This document shows, in pieces, positions 50,258-59,178 of a DNA stretch of 64,000 nucleotides. Position numbers and translations under genes: made by a program. The stretch is from an uncultured Bacteroidota bacterium. Its GTDB lineage: Bacteria; Bacteroidota; Bacteroidia; Chitinophagales; Chitinophagaceae. Positions within the stretch are counted from its first letter, which is position 1. Each line of letters starts with the position of its first letter. The DNA is taken from NCBI GenBank assembly GCA_903819975.1, contig CAIJFI010000009.1:1-64000 (forward strand), given 5' to 3'. Under the pieces are notes generated by a model, which ran no database searches, had not been told where the DNA came from, and was given only the letters and a program-made list of their open reading frames with translations.

Positions 50258-53164
50258 ATGAAACGATTTTTAAGCCATATGGGCTTATTTTGCCTTGCCA
50301 CAATGATGGTTTTCTCGGCAAATGCCCAAAGTGCTAGTACTATTACAGGTACTGTTAAAAATTCAATTTCCTCAGAATCTGTTACTGCGGTTTCTGTAAC
50401 CGTTAAAGGAGGAAATGCTGGAACTTTTACAGATGATAAAGGTAATTTTAAGCTTTACATTAATCAAAAATTACCATTGACATTAATTTTCTCTTCTGTT
50501 GGATTTGAAAATAAAGAAGTGGTTGTGAACGCTGGCGATACTAAAGTTGCCGTGTCTTTAAAGCCAGGTTATGTATTAGGATCTGATGTAGTTGTTTCTG
50601 CATCAAGAGTAGCTGAAAGAATCTTAGAGTCTCCAGTATCTATCGAAAGAGTTAGTGCTGCTCAAATTAGATCAACTCCAGCTGCAAGTTACTATGATAT
50701 CCTTGCAAACTTAAAAGGTGTGGACGTTGTAGCTGCAAGTTTAACATTCAAAAGCATTAGTACAAGAGGTTTTAACGGTAGTGGTAACACTCGTTTAAAT
50801 CAATTGATTGATGGAATGGATAACCAAGCTCCAGGTTTAAACTTCTCTGTTGGTACTATGGTAGGTTTGACAGAGTTAGATGTAGATAACATGGAATTAT
50901 TGCCAGGTGCATCTTCTGCATTATACGGTTCAGGTGGTATGAATGGTACTGTTTTAATTAACAGCAAGAATCCATTTAAATACCAAGGTTTAAGTTTTCA
51001 AATTAAACAAGGTGTAAACCATGTAGATAACTACGAGCGTCCTCAAGCTGCTTATAAAGATTACACAGTTAGATGGGCAAGTAAAATAGGAGATCGCTGG
51101 GCTTACAAAATGAGTGCTCAATATACTGAAGCTCAAGACTGGTTAGCGCACGATGCAACTAACTATTCAAGAAACACAGGTACTGCAAATGGTCAAACTA
51201 TTACAGGTTACAGATCTAATGATATGAACTATGATGGTGTAAACGTTTATGGTGATGAAACTACTTCTGCACTAAGTACTATATTTAGTTCGGTTAAAGC
51301 TGGTGTAGTTGGTGCTTTAACAGCTGCTTATGGTGGTAATGCAACTGCAGGTAATGCTGCTTATGCTTCTATATATGGTGCTGCTCAAGCAGGTCCTTAT
51401 TCTGGAAGTTTAGCTAACTATACTGCATTCTTAAGAGGTGCTAATGCTGCATTAGTTCCTTATGCAAACTATTTATATGGAGATGCTAAGGGTATGTTTA
51501 CTGGTGTTAATGTGAGCCGTACTGGTTATAACGAAGCTGATATCCTTGACCCAGTTGCTAAAAACTTAAAAGTATCTGGATCATTGCACTATAAAATCAA
51601 TGATAAAACAGAAGCTTCTTTTAGTGCTTATACAGGTTCTGGTAACACTGTATATACAGGAAGTGATAGATATTCTTTGAACGCTTTAAATATGAGTCAA
51701 TTCAAATTTGAAGTAAAATCTAAAAACTGGTACGCTCGTGCTTACCAAACTTTAGAAGATGCGGGTAATTCATACAACGCAACTATTACAACTCGTTTAT
51801 TCAACGAAGCTTGGAAATCTAGTAACACTTGGTATCCTACATTTACTGCTGCTTATGTAGCTTATAAAGATGCTGGTATGAGTAGCGTAGATGCTGGTAA
51901 CGCTGCTAGAAATGTAGCTGATGCTGGAAGACCAACTGGACATGTAGGTTCTACAGAATTATTTAAATCAATTGCGAATATTCCAATTTCTCAAGGTGGT
52001 GGTAAATTCTTAGATAAATCTTCTTTAAACGTATTAGAAGGTCAATATAACTTAACTGATTTATTAGGTCTTGGTCAATATGACGCTGACTTATTAATTG
52101 GCGGAAGTTTAAAGAACTATAATTTAAATTCTCAAGGAACATTATTTGCGGATACAACAGCAAGAATTAATATTAATGAAAGTGGTTCTTATGCACAGTT
52201 ATCTAAAAAATTCTTTGGTGACATCTTAAAAGTATCTTTATCTGGTCGTTATGACAAGAATGATAACTTCGCAGGTCGTTTTACACCAAGAGCTTCTGCT
52301 GTTGTGAAAATTGCTGAAGACAATAACTTACGTGTTTCTTACCAACAAGCTTACCGTTTCCCTACAACTCAAAACCAATGGATTAACTTGTTAGTGGGTG
52401 GTGGTACTCGTTTAATGGGTGGTTTACCACAATTAAGAGATTACTATCATTTTAACACTAACCCAGCTTATTCATTAGCTAGTGTGTTAGCTGGTGCTCC
52501 AGTTCAACAACAATTTGGTGAGTTTAAGCCTGAGTCTATGAGTTCATTTGAAGTTGGATATAAAACTTTAATCAATAAAAAATTATTGATTGACTTTTAC
52601 GCATACACAGGTAAGTATACAAACTTCTTAAGTGGTGTAACTGTATTACAATCTCGTAATGCTGCAAATCCTCAATTATCTGATTTATTAAGTGCAAGCA
52701 CTCGTATTGCATACAGTATCTCAACAAATGCTCCTGGTGATGTATCTACAAGTGGATGGGGAATTTCTGCTGATTATTTGTTACCAAATAATTTCAGTTT
52801 CTCTACAAGTGTATATACAGACGAAATTGGAAATTTACCTAGTGGTTTTATTTCTTATTTCAACACTCCATTGTTCAGAGCAAACTTTGCTTTAAACAAC
52901 AGTGGTTTCTTGTTAAAAAACAGATTAGGTTTTGGTGCTAACTTACACTACCAAGATGACTTCACTTACGAAGGAACTTTTGCTGTAGGTAAAGTAAACT
53001 CATTCAGTACTATTGATGCGGTAATCACTTACAAAGTGCCTTCTATCAAGTCAATGATTAAAGTGGGTGGAACTAATATCTTAAATAAATATTACCAAAC
53101 TGCATATGGTAGTCCATCAATCGGTGGATTGTATTATGTAAGTTTTGCATATAACATTTTATAG
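50258..53164 (+). CDS. TonB-dependent receptor with N-terminal carboxypeptidase-like domain
   Basis: A 968-residue outer-membrane transporter. A signal peptide (to about residue 24, FSANAQ) is followed by a beta-sandwich carboxypeptidase-regulatory-like domain (TITGTVKNSISSESVTAVSVTVKGG, 28-105), a plug (VVVSASRVAERILESPVSIERVSAAQI; ISTRGFNGSGNTRLNQLIDGMDNQAPG) and a large barrel ending FAYNIL. An Ala/Gly/Tyr-rich insertion (about 345-400) likely forms a surface loop. No SusD partner follows, so it is not a Sus-type system. Codon choice looks optimised (many GGT, AAC, CGT), suggesting high expression. The substrate is unknown. Confidence 0.92.
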   Translation: MKRFLSHMGLFCLATMMVFSANAQSASTITGTVKNSISSESVTAVSVTVKGGNAGTFTDDKGNFKLYINQKLPLTLIFSSVGFENKEVVVNAGDTKVAVSLKPGYVLGSDVVVSASRVAERILESPVSIERVSAAQIRSTPAASYYDILANLKGVDVVAASLTFKSISTRGFNGSGNTRLNQLIDGMDNQAPGLNFSVGTMVGLTELDVDNMELLPGASSALYGSGGMNGTVLINSKNPFKYQGLSFQIKQGVNHVDNYERPQAAYKDYTVRWASKIGDRWAYKMSAQYTEAQDWLAHDATNYSRNTGTANGQTITGYRSNDMNYDGVNVYGDETTSALSTIFSSVKAGVVGALTAAYGGNATAGNAAYASIYGAAQAGPYSGSLANYTAFLRGANAALVPYANYLYGDAKGMFTGVNVSRTGYNEADILDPVAKNLKVSGSLHYKINDKTEASFSAYTGSGNTVYTGSDRYSLNALNMSQFKFEVKSKNWYARAYQTLEDAGNSYNATITTRLFNEAWKSSNTWYPTFTAAYVAYKDAGMSSVDAGNAARNVADAGRPTGHVGSTELFKSIANIPISQGGGKFLDKSSLNVLEGQYNLTDLLGLGQYDADLLIGGSLKNYNLNSQGTLFADTTARININESGSYAQLSKKFFGDILKVSLSGRYDKNDNFAGRFTPRASAVVKIAEDNNLRVSYQQAYRFPTTQNQWINLLVGGGTRLMGGLPQLRDYYHFNTNPAYSLASVLAGAPVQQQFGEFKPESMSSFEVGYKTLINKKLLIDFYAYTGKYTNFLSGVTVLQSRNAANPQLSDLLSASTRIAYSISTNAPGDVSTSGWGISADYLLPNNFSFSTSVYTDEIGNLPSGFISYFNTPLFRANFALNNSGFLLKNRLGFGANLHYQDDFTYEGTFAVGKVNSFSTIDAVITYKVPSIKSMIKVGGTNILNKYYQTAYGSPSIGGLYYVSFAYNIL

Positions 53165-53198
53165 AATTTTAAAGGTTTTAAGGTGGGTTAGCCTTAAG

Positions 53199-53235
53199 AA
53201 TCCCTCTTCGACTAGTTCGAGGGGGGATTTTTTTT
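53199..53235 (+). terminator. Terminator of the large TonB receptor gene
   Basis: AATCCCTCTTCGA pairs with TTCGAGGGGGGATT (with G-T pairs) around CTAG and is followed by eight Ts. A weaker TTAAGG/CCTTAA hairpin precedes it. Confidence 0.85.
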
Positions 53236-53268
53236 ACCTAAATCCATCGTTTTTCCTGTATAAAACTC

Positions 53269-53276
53269 TATTTTTG
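53269..53276 (+). promoter_or_regulatory. -7 box TATTTTTG of pdhB
   Basis: Exact TAnnTTTG match, 23 bases before the ATG at 53300. Confidence 0.55.
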
Positions 53277-53299
53277 CTACTCAAAATAAATTATAATCG

Positions 53300-54286
53300 A
53301 TGCGATCAATAGCTTTTAGAGAAGCCCTGCGTGAGGCAATGTCTGAGGAAATGAGAAGAGATGATAGAGTACTATTAATGGGAGAGGAAGTTGCTGAATA
53401 CAATGGTGCATACAAGGTAAGTCAGGGTATGTTGGCCGAATTTGGTCCAAAGCGTATTATTGATACTCCAATTTCTGAATTAGGATTTACAGCTGTTGCT
53501 GTAGGTGCTGCACAAAATGGATTAAGACCCATTGTTGAATTTATGACATGGAACTTTGCAGTATTGCCATTAGATCAGATATTAAACACCGCTAGTAAAA
53601 TGTTAGCGATGAGTGGTGGTCAAGTAGGTTGTCCAATTGTAATGAGAGGACCTAACGGAAGTGCAGGTCAATTGGGTGCGCAACACTCTACTGCATTTGA
53701 AAGCTATTTAGCAAATATACCTGGTATCAAAGTGGTATCTCCGTCTAATGGATATGATGCAAAAGGATTATTAAAGCAAGCTATTCGTTACGAGGAAGAT
53801 CCAATTATGTTTTTAGAGAGTGAAGTAATGTATGGAGATAAGAGTGATGTTCCAGAGGAAGAATATTATATCCCATTAGGATTAGCAGATGTAAAAAAAG
53901 CAGGTACCGATGTAACAATCGTTTCTTATAATAAAATGATGAAAGTTGCTCTAGGAGCGGCTGCTGAATTAGAGAAAGAAGGAATTAGTGCGGAAGTAAT
54001 TGATTTAAGAACCATTCGTCCATTAGATTGGTTGACAGTTTTGACAAGTGTTAAAAAAACAAACAGATTAGTAATAGTGGAAGAGCAATGGCCATTCGCT
54101 TCTGTATCTTCTGAATTATCTTACCGTATTCAAAAAGAAGGGTTTGACTATTTAGACGCGCCAATTCGTCGTATTACTAGTGCTGACGCTCCAATGCACT
54201 ATGCGCCTAACTTAACTGCATTAGCAATACCAGATGTAGCTAGAACTGTTAGTTTGGTTAAGGAAGTATTGCATCAGTACAAATAG
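53300..54286 (+). CDS. pdhB: Pyruvate dehydrogenase E1 component beta subunit
   Basis: A 328-residue transketolase-like beta subunit of the E1 heterotetramer that decarboxylates pyruvate with thiamine diphosphate. It shows MRSIAFREALREAMSEEMRRDDRVLLMGEEVAEYNGAYKVSQG, the RIIDTPISELGFTAVAVGAA segment and the QLGAQHSTAFESYLANIPGIKVVSPS loop, plus the C-terminal EEQWPFASV domain. The sequence favours pyruvate over branched-chain substrates, but the distinction is not certain. The alpha subunit is not adjacent. Its cofactor links it to the thiamine-regulated receptor at 14981 only in a general way. Confidence 0.94.
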   Translation: MRSIAFREALREAMSEEMRRDDRVLLMGEEVAEYNGAYKVSQGMLAEFGPKRIIDTPISELGFTAVAVGAAQNGLRPIVEFMTWNFAVLPLDQILNTASKMLAMSGGQVGCPIVMRGPNGSAGQLGAQHSTAFESYLANIPGIKVVSPSNGYDAKGLLKQAIRYEEDPIMFLESEVMYGDKSDVPEEEYYIPLGLADVKKAGTDVTIVSYNKMMKVALGAAAELEKEGISAEVIDLRTIRPLDWLTVLTSVKKTNRLVIVEEQWPFASVSSELSYRIQKEGFDYLDAPIRRITSADAPMHYAPNLTALAIPDVARTVSLVKEVLHQYK

Positions 54287-54357
54287 TAATTATTTGATGC
54301 GGTAATCCTCAAATAAGGCCATTTAAATACTATTTGAGTAATTAACAATCTTTTTTA

Positions 54358-54385
54358 TAAATATCCCTCACAAAGGGATATTTTT
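54358..54385 (+). terminator. Terminator of pdhB overlapping the lepB -7 box
   Basis: ATATCCCT (54361-54368) pairs with AGGGATAT (54374-54381), followed by a short T run. The 3' arm and T run are also the TATTTTTG (54379-54386) of the next promoter. An inverted repeat CTCAAATA/TATTTGAG (54308-54338) lies upstream. Confidence 0.7.
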
Positions 54386-54409
54386 GTTATATCTAAACAA
54401 TTGAAATTT

Positions 54410-55921
54410 ATGGGTATTATTTTATTGATTCTATTTTGGTTAGGATGGCATATCGGAATTTACGCAATGTTAAAGAAGGCTGGAGTTGATAGCACAAAAG
54501 CAATCATTCCAATTTATAATACATGGGAAGTGGTAAAACTTTGTGGCATTTCCAAATTCTGGTTTTGGATTCAGTTAATTCCTATTTTAGGTCAGTTTGT
54601 TACCTTATGGATTTCGATCATTTTTGTAATGCATTTTAAAAGAGTTGGATTATTACATCATACCTTAACTGTATTTGTTCCATTTATTTATCTTCCATAT
54701 TTAGGATTTTCTTCAAACGAAAAATGGCATGGTCAGGAAGCATTAGCGCATTACCATAAGTCTGCATCAAGAGAATGGATAGATGCTGCTGTTTTTGCTG
54801 TAGTTGCTGCGACATTAATTAGAACGTTTTTATTTGAAGCTTATGTTATCCCAACTGAAAGTATGGAGAAGACTTTATTAGTAAACGATTTTTTATTCGT
54901 TGATAAAGTAACATTTGGCGCAAGGATTCCTCAGACACCTATTTCATTTCCTTTTGTTCACAATACATTGCCAGGTTCATTAACAACACCTTCATATGTA
55001 AAGTGGATTCAATTGGATTATAGTCGTTTACCAAAGTTAAGAGATGTAAACAGAAACGATGTTGTGGTATTTAATTTTCCAGCAGGAGATACTATTATTA
55101 ACCTGCCAGATTTTGGAAGTAAAAATCCATATTACGATGTTTTAAGATGGCCTGAATTTAATGGGGATAGAGAAAAATTAATGGCTCAATATCCTATACT
55201 TGTACATCCAACCGATAAGACCGATAACTATATTAAAAGATGTGTTGGCTTACCTGGGGACTTAATACAAGTTAAGAATAGTCATTTATGGGTAAATGGT
55301 GCACCAGCTTATGTTGCAGATAATGCTCAAACCGAATATTTAGTAGTTACAAATGGCAAACCAATTCCAGAAGATTATATCCAAGATAGTTTAGGAATTA
55401 ATATTGCCGAAGCAACAATGGATTTTCAACCAGTGGATGGTCGCCCAAATACATTTAAAATTAACATGACTGCAGGTGCTGCCAATAATTTAAAGCAACT
55501 TCCATTTATAACTTCAGTAGAAGCATACGAAGAAAACACAGTTGGATATACTTTTCCAAATGACGTCGTTCACTTTCCTTGGACCATTGATAATTTTGGT
55601 GCAATCCGTATTCCTAAAAAAGGGGATGATATTGTTTTAGTGGATAGTACAATTGAATTATATCGTCGATTAATTTGCACTTACGAGCACAATACTTTAG
55701 ATAAAAAGAATGGTCAATATATTTTAAATGGAACTCCTGCAACACATTATACAGTAAAACAAAATTATTACTGGATGATGGGGGATAATCGTCATCGTAG
55801 TCAGGATAGTCGTTTTTGGGGCTATGTTCCAGAAACACATATTGTTGGCCGAGCTGCATTAATTTGGTTTAGTTATAGTAAGTCAGTGAGATGGAATAGA
55901 TTGTTTAACCTTATTAAGTAA
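54410..55921 (+). CDS. lepB: Signal peptidase I
   Basis: A 503-residue type I signal peptidase, larger than E. coli LepB (324). An N-terminal block of about three hydrophobic helices (1-115; DUF5684-like, with VDSTKAIIPIYNTWEVVK) precedes the usual membrane anchor and catalytic domain. The nucleophile Ser is in VIPTESMEKTL, the general-base Lys in DNYIKRCVGLPGD, and the C-terminal box is MMGDNRHRSQDSRFWG. A roughly 100-residue insert separates boxes D and E. It cleaves signal peptides at the outer face of the inner membrane. ATG 54410 is preferred over TTG 54401. Confidence 0.93.
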   Translation: MGIILLILFWLGWHIGIYAMLKKAGVDSTKAIIPIYNTWEVVKLCGISKFWFWIQLIPILGQFVTLWISIIFVMHFKRVGLLHHTLTVFVPFIYLPYLGFSSNEKWHGQEALAHYHKSASREWIDAAVFAVVAATLIRTFLFEAYVIPTESMEKTLLVNDFLFVDKVTFGARIPQTPISFPFVHNTLPGSLTTPSYVKWIQLDYSRLPKLRDVNRNDVVVFNFPAGDTIINLPDFGSKNPYYDVLRWPEFNGDREKLMAQYPILVHPTDKTDNYIKRCVGLPGDLIQVKNSHLWVNGAPAYVADNAQTEYLVVTNGKPIPEDYIQDSLGINIAEATMDFQPVDGRPNTFKINMTAGAANNLKQLPFITSVEAYEENTVGYTFPNDVVHFPWTIDNFGAIRIPKKGDDIVLVDSTIELYRRLICTYEHNTLDKKNGQYILNGTPATHYTVKQNYYWMMGDNRHRSQDSRFWGYVPETHIVGRAALIWFSYSKSVRWNRLFNLIK

Positions 55922-55925
55922 GTAT

Positions 55926-56408
55926 ATGCATCAGAAATTTGAATTTGAGTATGAGATTTTAGAGGATAATGGAGGCTTGAGTAATGATGACCAAGAATTA
56001 CTTGAGGCTGCAAAAAAAGCTACTAAAACAGCTTATGCGCCATATTCTAATTTTCATGTAGGAGCTGCTGCAAGATTGTCCAATGGACAAATTGTAATAG
56101 GGTCCAATCAAGAGAGTACAAGTTTTCCAGTTGGTATATGTGCCGAACGCACTTTGTTAAATAGCGTAGGAAGCCAATTTCCGGAGCTTTCTATTACTGC
56201 AATGGCAATTTCATATCAACCCTTAAATAAAGGCTCTATTGAGCCTATTTCGCCTTGCGGCATGTGCAGACAGTCTTTATTGGATTATGAGAACAGATAT
56301 GGAGCACATATTAAAATTATATTGTCTGGAATGTCAGGGAAAGTAATGGTAATTCCTACGGCCGCAAATTTATTACCCTTCGGATTTGATGGTTCTATCT
56401 TAAAATAA
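55926..56408 (+). CDS. cdd: Cytidine deaminase
   Basis: A 160-residue zinc-dependent deaminase converting cytidine and deoxycytidine to uridine forms. The catalytic motif is CAERTLL (Cys and Glu) with the zinc ligands in PCGMCRQ; the substrate region is YAPYSNFHVGAAARL. It is cytoplasmic and homotetrameric in the family. It begins four bases after lepB ends, so they are co-transcribed although functionally unrelated. Confidence 0.95.
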   Translation: MHQKFEFEYEILEDNGGLSNDDQELLEAAKKATKTAYAPYSNFHVGAAARLSNGQIVIGSNQESTSFPVGICAERTLLNSVGSQFPELSITAMAISYQPLNKGSIEPISPCGMCRQSLLDYENRYGAHIKIILSGMSGKVMVIPTAANLLPFGFDGSILK

Positions 56409-56433
56409 GTGCAAAATCTTAAAGCGTAATTTT

Positions 56434-56937
56434 CTAGAATAAGGTCTGAACACCTAGGGCTAATCTAAATTCATGTTGTAATAACCAACGCTTACGAGCT
56501 TTGCCCCAAGCATATCCTACTAAAGACTGGTCGGTTCCTATAATTCTATGGCAAGGAACAATTATTGCTATTTTGTTTTTTCCATTGGCTGAAGCAGCGG
56601 CTCTGATAACTTTAGGGTCACCTAATTTTTTTGCTAAATCAGCATAACTTAATGTTTTTCCAAAAGGGATTTCATATAACTCTTTCCATACCCTTTGTTG
56701 AAAGTCGGTGCCTGACTGATTGATTGGGACAGTGAATTCACGTCTTGTGCCAGCAAAATATTCCATTAGTTCATCAACGCATTGGTGAATTACTAGAGGC
56801 AACTCATCATCAGCAAAATAATCCGAATTTTCAGTACTAGGATCTGTAAAAATCAATTCAGTAATGCAACCGTCTTCTGCAGTCATACTGATTTGTCCAA
56901 TTGGGCTATGATAAATATGCGATACAATAGTTTCCAT
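56434..56937 (-). CDS. ogt: Methylated-DNA--[protein]-cysteine S-methyltransferase
   Basis: A 167-residue suicide repair protein that removes O6-alkyl groups from guanine. The acceptor cysteine lies in IVPCHRIIG, with the DNA-binding helix-turn-helix around RAAASANGKNKIAI. The N-terminal domain is short, and no AdaA regulatory domain is present. It is one base downstream of the SirB1-like gene and convergent with cdd across 25 bases with no hairpin terminator. Confidence 0.95.
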   Translation of the reverse strand: METIVSHIYHSPIGQISMTAEDGCITELIFTDPSTENSDYFADDELPLVIHQCVDELMEYFAGTRREFTVPINQSGTDFQQRVWKELYEIPFGKTLSYADLAKKLGDPKVIRAAASANGKNKIAIIVPCHRIIGTDQSLVGYAWGKARKRWLLQHEFRLALGVQTLF

Positions 56938-56938
56938 A

Positions 56939-57811
56939 TTATGCTTCCAAAAGGTTAGCTAATTCAATAAGATCGTTTTGCTTGTATTGTAATATAGGGC
57001 TAGTAAAACATTTAGCTAATTCTAATAAATGTTTTTTTATAATGCGCACATTGGACAATGCTTTATAGTAAACATTTTTTGGCTCAATATTGGATCTGGT
57101 AAAATACTGGTCCATATCTTTTTGAGAGAAAGGGTGCCCAGTTGTGCCTTCTACATAAAATTGTATAAATTCTTGTGGATGCGGATGATTCTCTGCAGGG
57201 TCCCAGTCTGGGGTATAAAATGCAACAATACACTGCTTGGGAATATTTATAAAAGATGCCTGTATTTCTAATTGATTACAAAGCTCAGCATACAAAATGG
57301 TATTTGCGAAAGCATTTCCTTTTTTAAACTGCAGTGGAGCTGAAATTAAAAATTCTTCAGGTTTTTCATAATTCACTTCTACGCCCTTAATTTGGTAGTA
57401 GTTAAATAATATATTCCTTAACACATTTGCTTGTTCCAATGGTGTCAAATAGTTATTTAATTCAAGCCAAATATTTCGTCTAATTTTTTCCATCTGATGG
57501 CGAAGTGTGTCTGTTGCTAATTCAGGAAATTGAAATTTAGTAACTAACAATGCGCCTTCAAATAAAGATGGATTTGGGCTTGACTTCCATTTTATAAAAG
57601 CCTCCTTTAAATCTTGTAACCTTAGTTTGTAAATCATCATTTCAATGCGCTCAAGAGTTGGCTCATCTAAGGTATTCTCCCATAAATTTTCAAGGTCAGG
57701 AATAATAGGAGTCCCATAATTCAATAATCTATCTGAGATGGTATTAAATACCTCTTCGTCAGGATCGTCAATTAGTTTAAAAAGCGCTTTTATCTCTTTT
57801 TCTTGCTCCAT
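56939..57811 (-). CDS. SirB1/transglutaminase-like-fold protein
   Basis: A 290-residue protein similar to the SirB1 (Transglut_core2) family. HEAT-like helices at the start (about 1-95) precede the core region with LTPLEQANVLRNILFNYYQIKGVEVNY and KKGNAFANTILYAELCNQLEIQASFINIPKQCIVAFYTPD. The catalytic Cys-His-Asp triad of true transglutaminases is not evident. Function is unknown. It precedes ogt in a two-gene minus-strand unit. Confidence 0.8.
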   Translation of the reverse strand: MEQEKEIKALFKLIDDPDEEVFNTISDRLLNYGTPIIPDLENLWENTLDEPTLERIEMMIYKLRLQDLKEAFIKWKSSPNPSLFEGALLVTKFQFPELATDTLRHQMEKIRRNIWLELNNYLTPLEQANVLRNILFNYYQIKGVEVNYEKPEEFLISAPLQFKKGNAFANTILYAELCNQLEIQASFINIPKQCIVAFYTPDWDPAENHPHPQEFIQFYVEGTTGHPFSQKDMDQYFTRSNIEPKNVYYKALSNVRIIKKHLLELAKCFTSPILQYKQNDLIELANLLEA

Positions 57812-57986
57812 GAAAAGTTAAAATGGGTGTTTATTTATTCAAATCAACGCATTTTTTTTCATATACATATGCTTTAGTTATCCCATTAGTGTGGATATAT
57901 TAGGTAGTTATAAACATAATAAATAGAAATTATATTCGTTCACTTCAATTTCTTGAGTTTTAACAGCTTAAATATGCTTAAATGGC

Positions 57987-57994
57987 TATCTTTG
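57987..57994 (+). promoter_or_regulatory. -7 box TATCTTTG that fixes the desaturase start
   Basis: Exact TAnnTTTG match. It lies just downstream of an in-frame ATG at 57982, so transcription would begin after that codon; translation should start at ATG 58012. Confidence 0.6.
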
Positions 57995-58011
57995 TTTCTC
58001 ATAAGAATACC

Positions 58012-59103
58012 ATGCAAAACGAAACAGTTGCTACACCAAAATTCCCTGTAACTACAAAATCTTTACACGCGGAATTAAAACGAAGAGTAAACGAATATTT
58101 GGAACAACAACATATAAAAGGAACTGGTAATTACAAACTTTTTTCAAAAGCAGTGATTTTAGTTTCCTTGTTTGTACTTACTTATATTCATTTAGTGTTT
58201 TTTACACCACCCACAATCATCGCACTTATTGAGTGTGGATTTTTTGGATGTTTAATTGCTTCAATTGGATTTAATATTATGCACGACGGCAGTCACGGAA
58301 GTTTTAGTAAGTATGCATGGTTAAACAAGCTAGCTTCTTCTTCAATTAGTGTACTAGGTGCAAGCAGATTTATGTGGGGCATGAAACATGTTACAATTCA
58401 CCATACTTACACTAATATTGACGGGGTAGATGATGATATTGAAGTAGGTGTATTAATGAGAATGGCTCCAACACAAAAGCATTATTTATTACATCGTTTT
58501 CAACATGTTTATTTCTGGATTTTATACATGCTTTTATATGTGTTTTGGATTTTCTTTGCAGACTACAAAAAATATTTCTCAAAAAAAATAGGTTCAATTA
58601 CAATCAAAAGCATGACCGTTGCCGAGCACATTGAATTTTGGGCTGTTAAATTATACCATGCAATTGTGTTTGTAGTATTGCCTATTTATATGCTAGGATG
58701 GGTTAGTTGGTTAGTAGGATTTATTGTTACTACATTTGTAGCCGGATTTGTATTAAGTATTGTGTTCCAATTAGCACATACTGTAGAAGACACATCTTTC
58801 CCTATAGCCATTCAGCCAGAGAATAGAATGCCTGACGAATTTGCTGCACACCAAATTCTAACTACAGCAAATTTTGCAACTAAAAGCAAGTTGGTAAGTT
58901 GGTTAGTAGGAGGGTTAAACTTTCAAATTGAACACCATTTGTTCCCTAAAATTTCACACGTTCATTATCCTGAAATTTCTAAAATTGTCAAACAAGCATG
59001 TGCCGATTTTAAATTAAAATATATCGAGTATCCAACTGTAGCAAGTGCAATAAAAGCACACGTTCATTACTTAAAGTCAATGAGTAAGCCTTCAGTAGCC
59101 TAA
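58012..59103 (+). CDS. Fatty acid desaturase (membrane di-iron, front-end type)
   Basis: A 363-residue integral membrane desaturase. The three histidine boxes are HDGSH (91-95), HHTYTN with an upstream His (126-135) and QIEHHLFP near residue 305, the last with Gln as in Delta-5/6 front-end and linoleoyl-CoA type enzymes. Four transmembrane helices flank the boxes. No fused cytochrome b5 domain is present, so an external electron donor is needed. It would add a double bond to membrane fatty acids. The start was set at ATG 58012 from the promoter position. Confidence 0.92.
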   Translation: MQNETVATPKFPVTTKSLHAELKRRVNEYLEQQHIKGTGNYKLFSKAVILVSLFVLTYIHLVFFTPPTIIALIECGFFGCLIASIGFNIMHDGSHGSFSKYAWLNKLASSSISVLGASRFMWGMKHVTIHHTYTNIDGVDDDIEVGVLMRMAPTQKHYLLHRFQHVYFWILYMLLYVFWIFFADYKKYFSKKIGSITIKSMTVAEHIEFWAVKLYHAIVFVVLPIYMLGWVSWLVGFIVTTFVAGFVLSIVFQLAHTVEDTSFPIAIQPENRMPDEFAAHQILTTANFATKSKLVSWLVGGLNFQIEHHLFPKISHVHYPEISKIVKQACADFKLKYIEYPTVASAIKAHVHYLKSMSKPSVA

Positions 59104-59121
59104 TTGGTTGGTAATTATAAC

Positions 59122-59158
59122 AAAAAGGGATGCAACTAAATGGTTGCATCCCTTTTTT
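59122..59158. terminator. Bidirectional terminator
   Basis: AAAAAGGGATGCAAC pairs with GTTGCATCCCTTTTTT around a 6-base loop, between the convergent desaturase and topA genes. Confidence 0.9.
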
Positions 59159-59178
59159 ATTTGAGTAATACGACTTGG

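Noticed and set aside
50258-53164. SusC/SusD polysaccharide utilisation locus
   Set aside because: No SusD-like gene or glycan-degrading enzyme follows; the next genes are pdhB and lepB.
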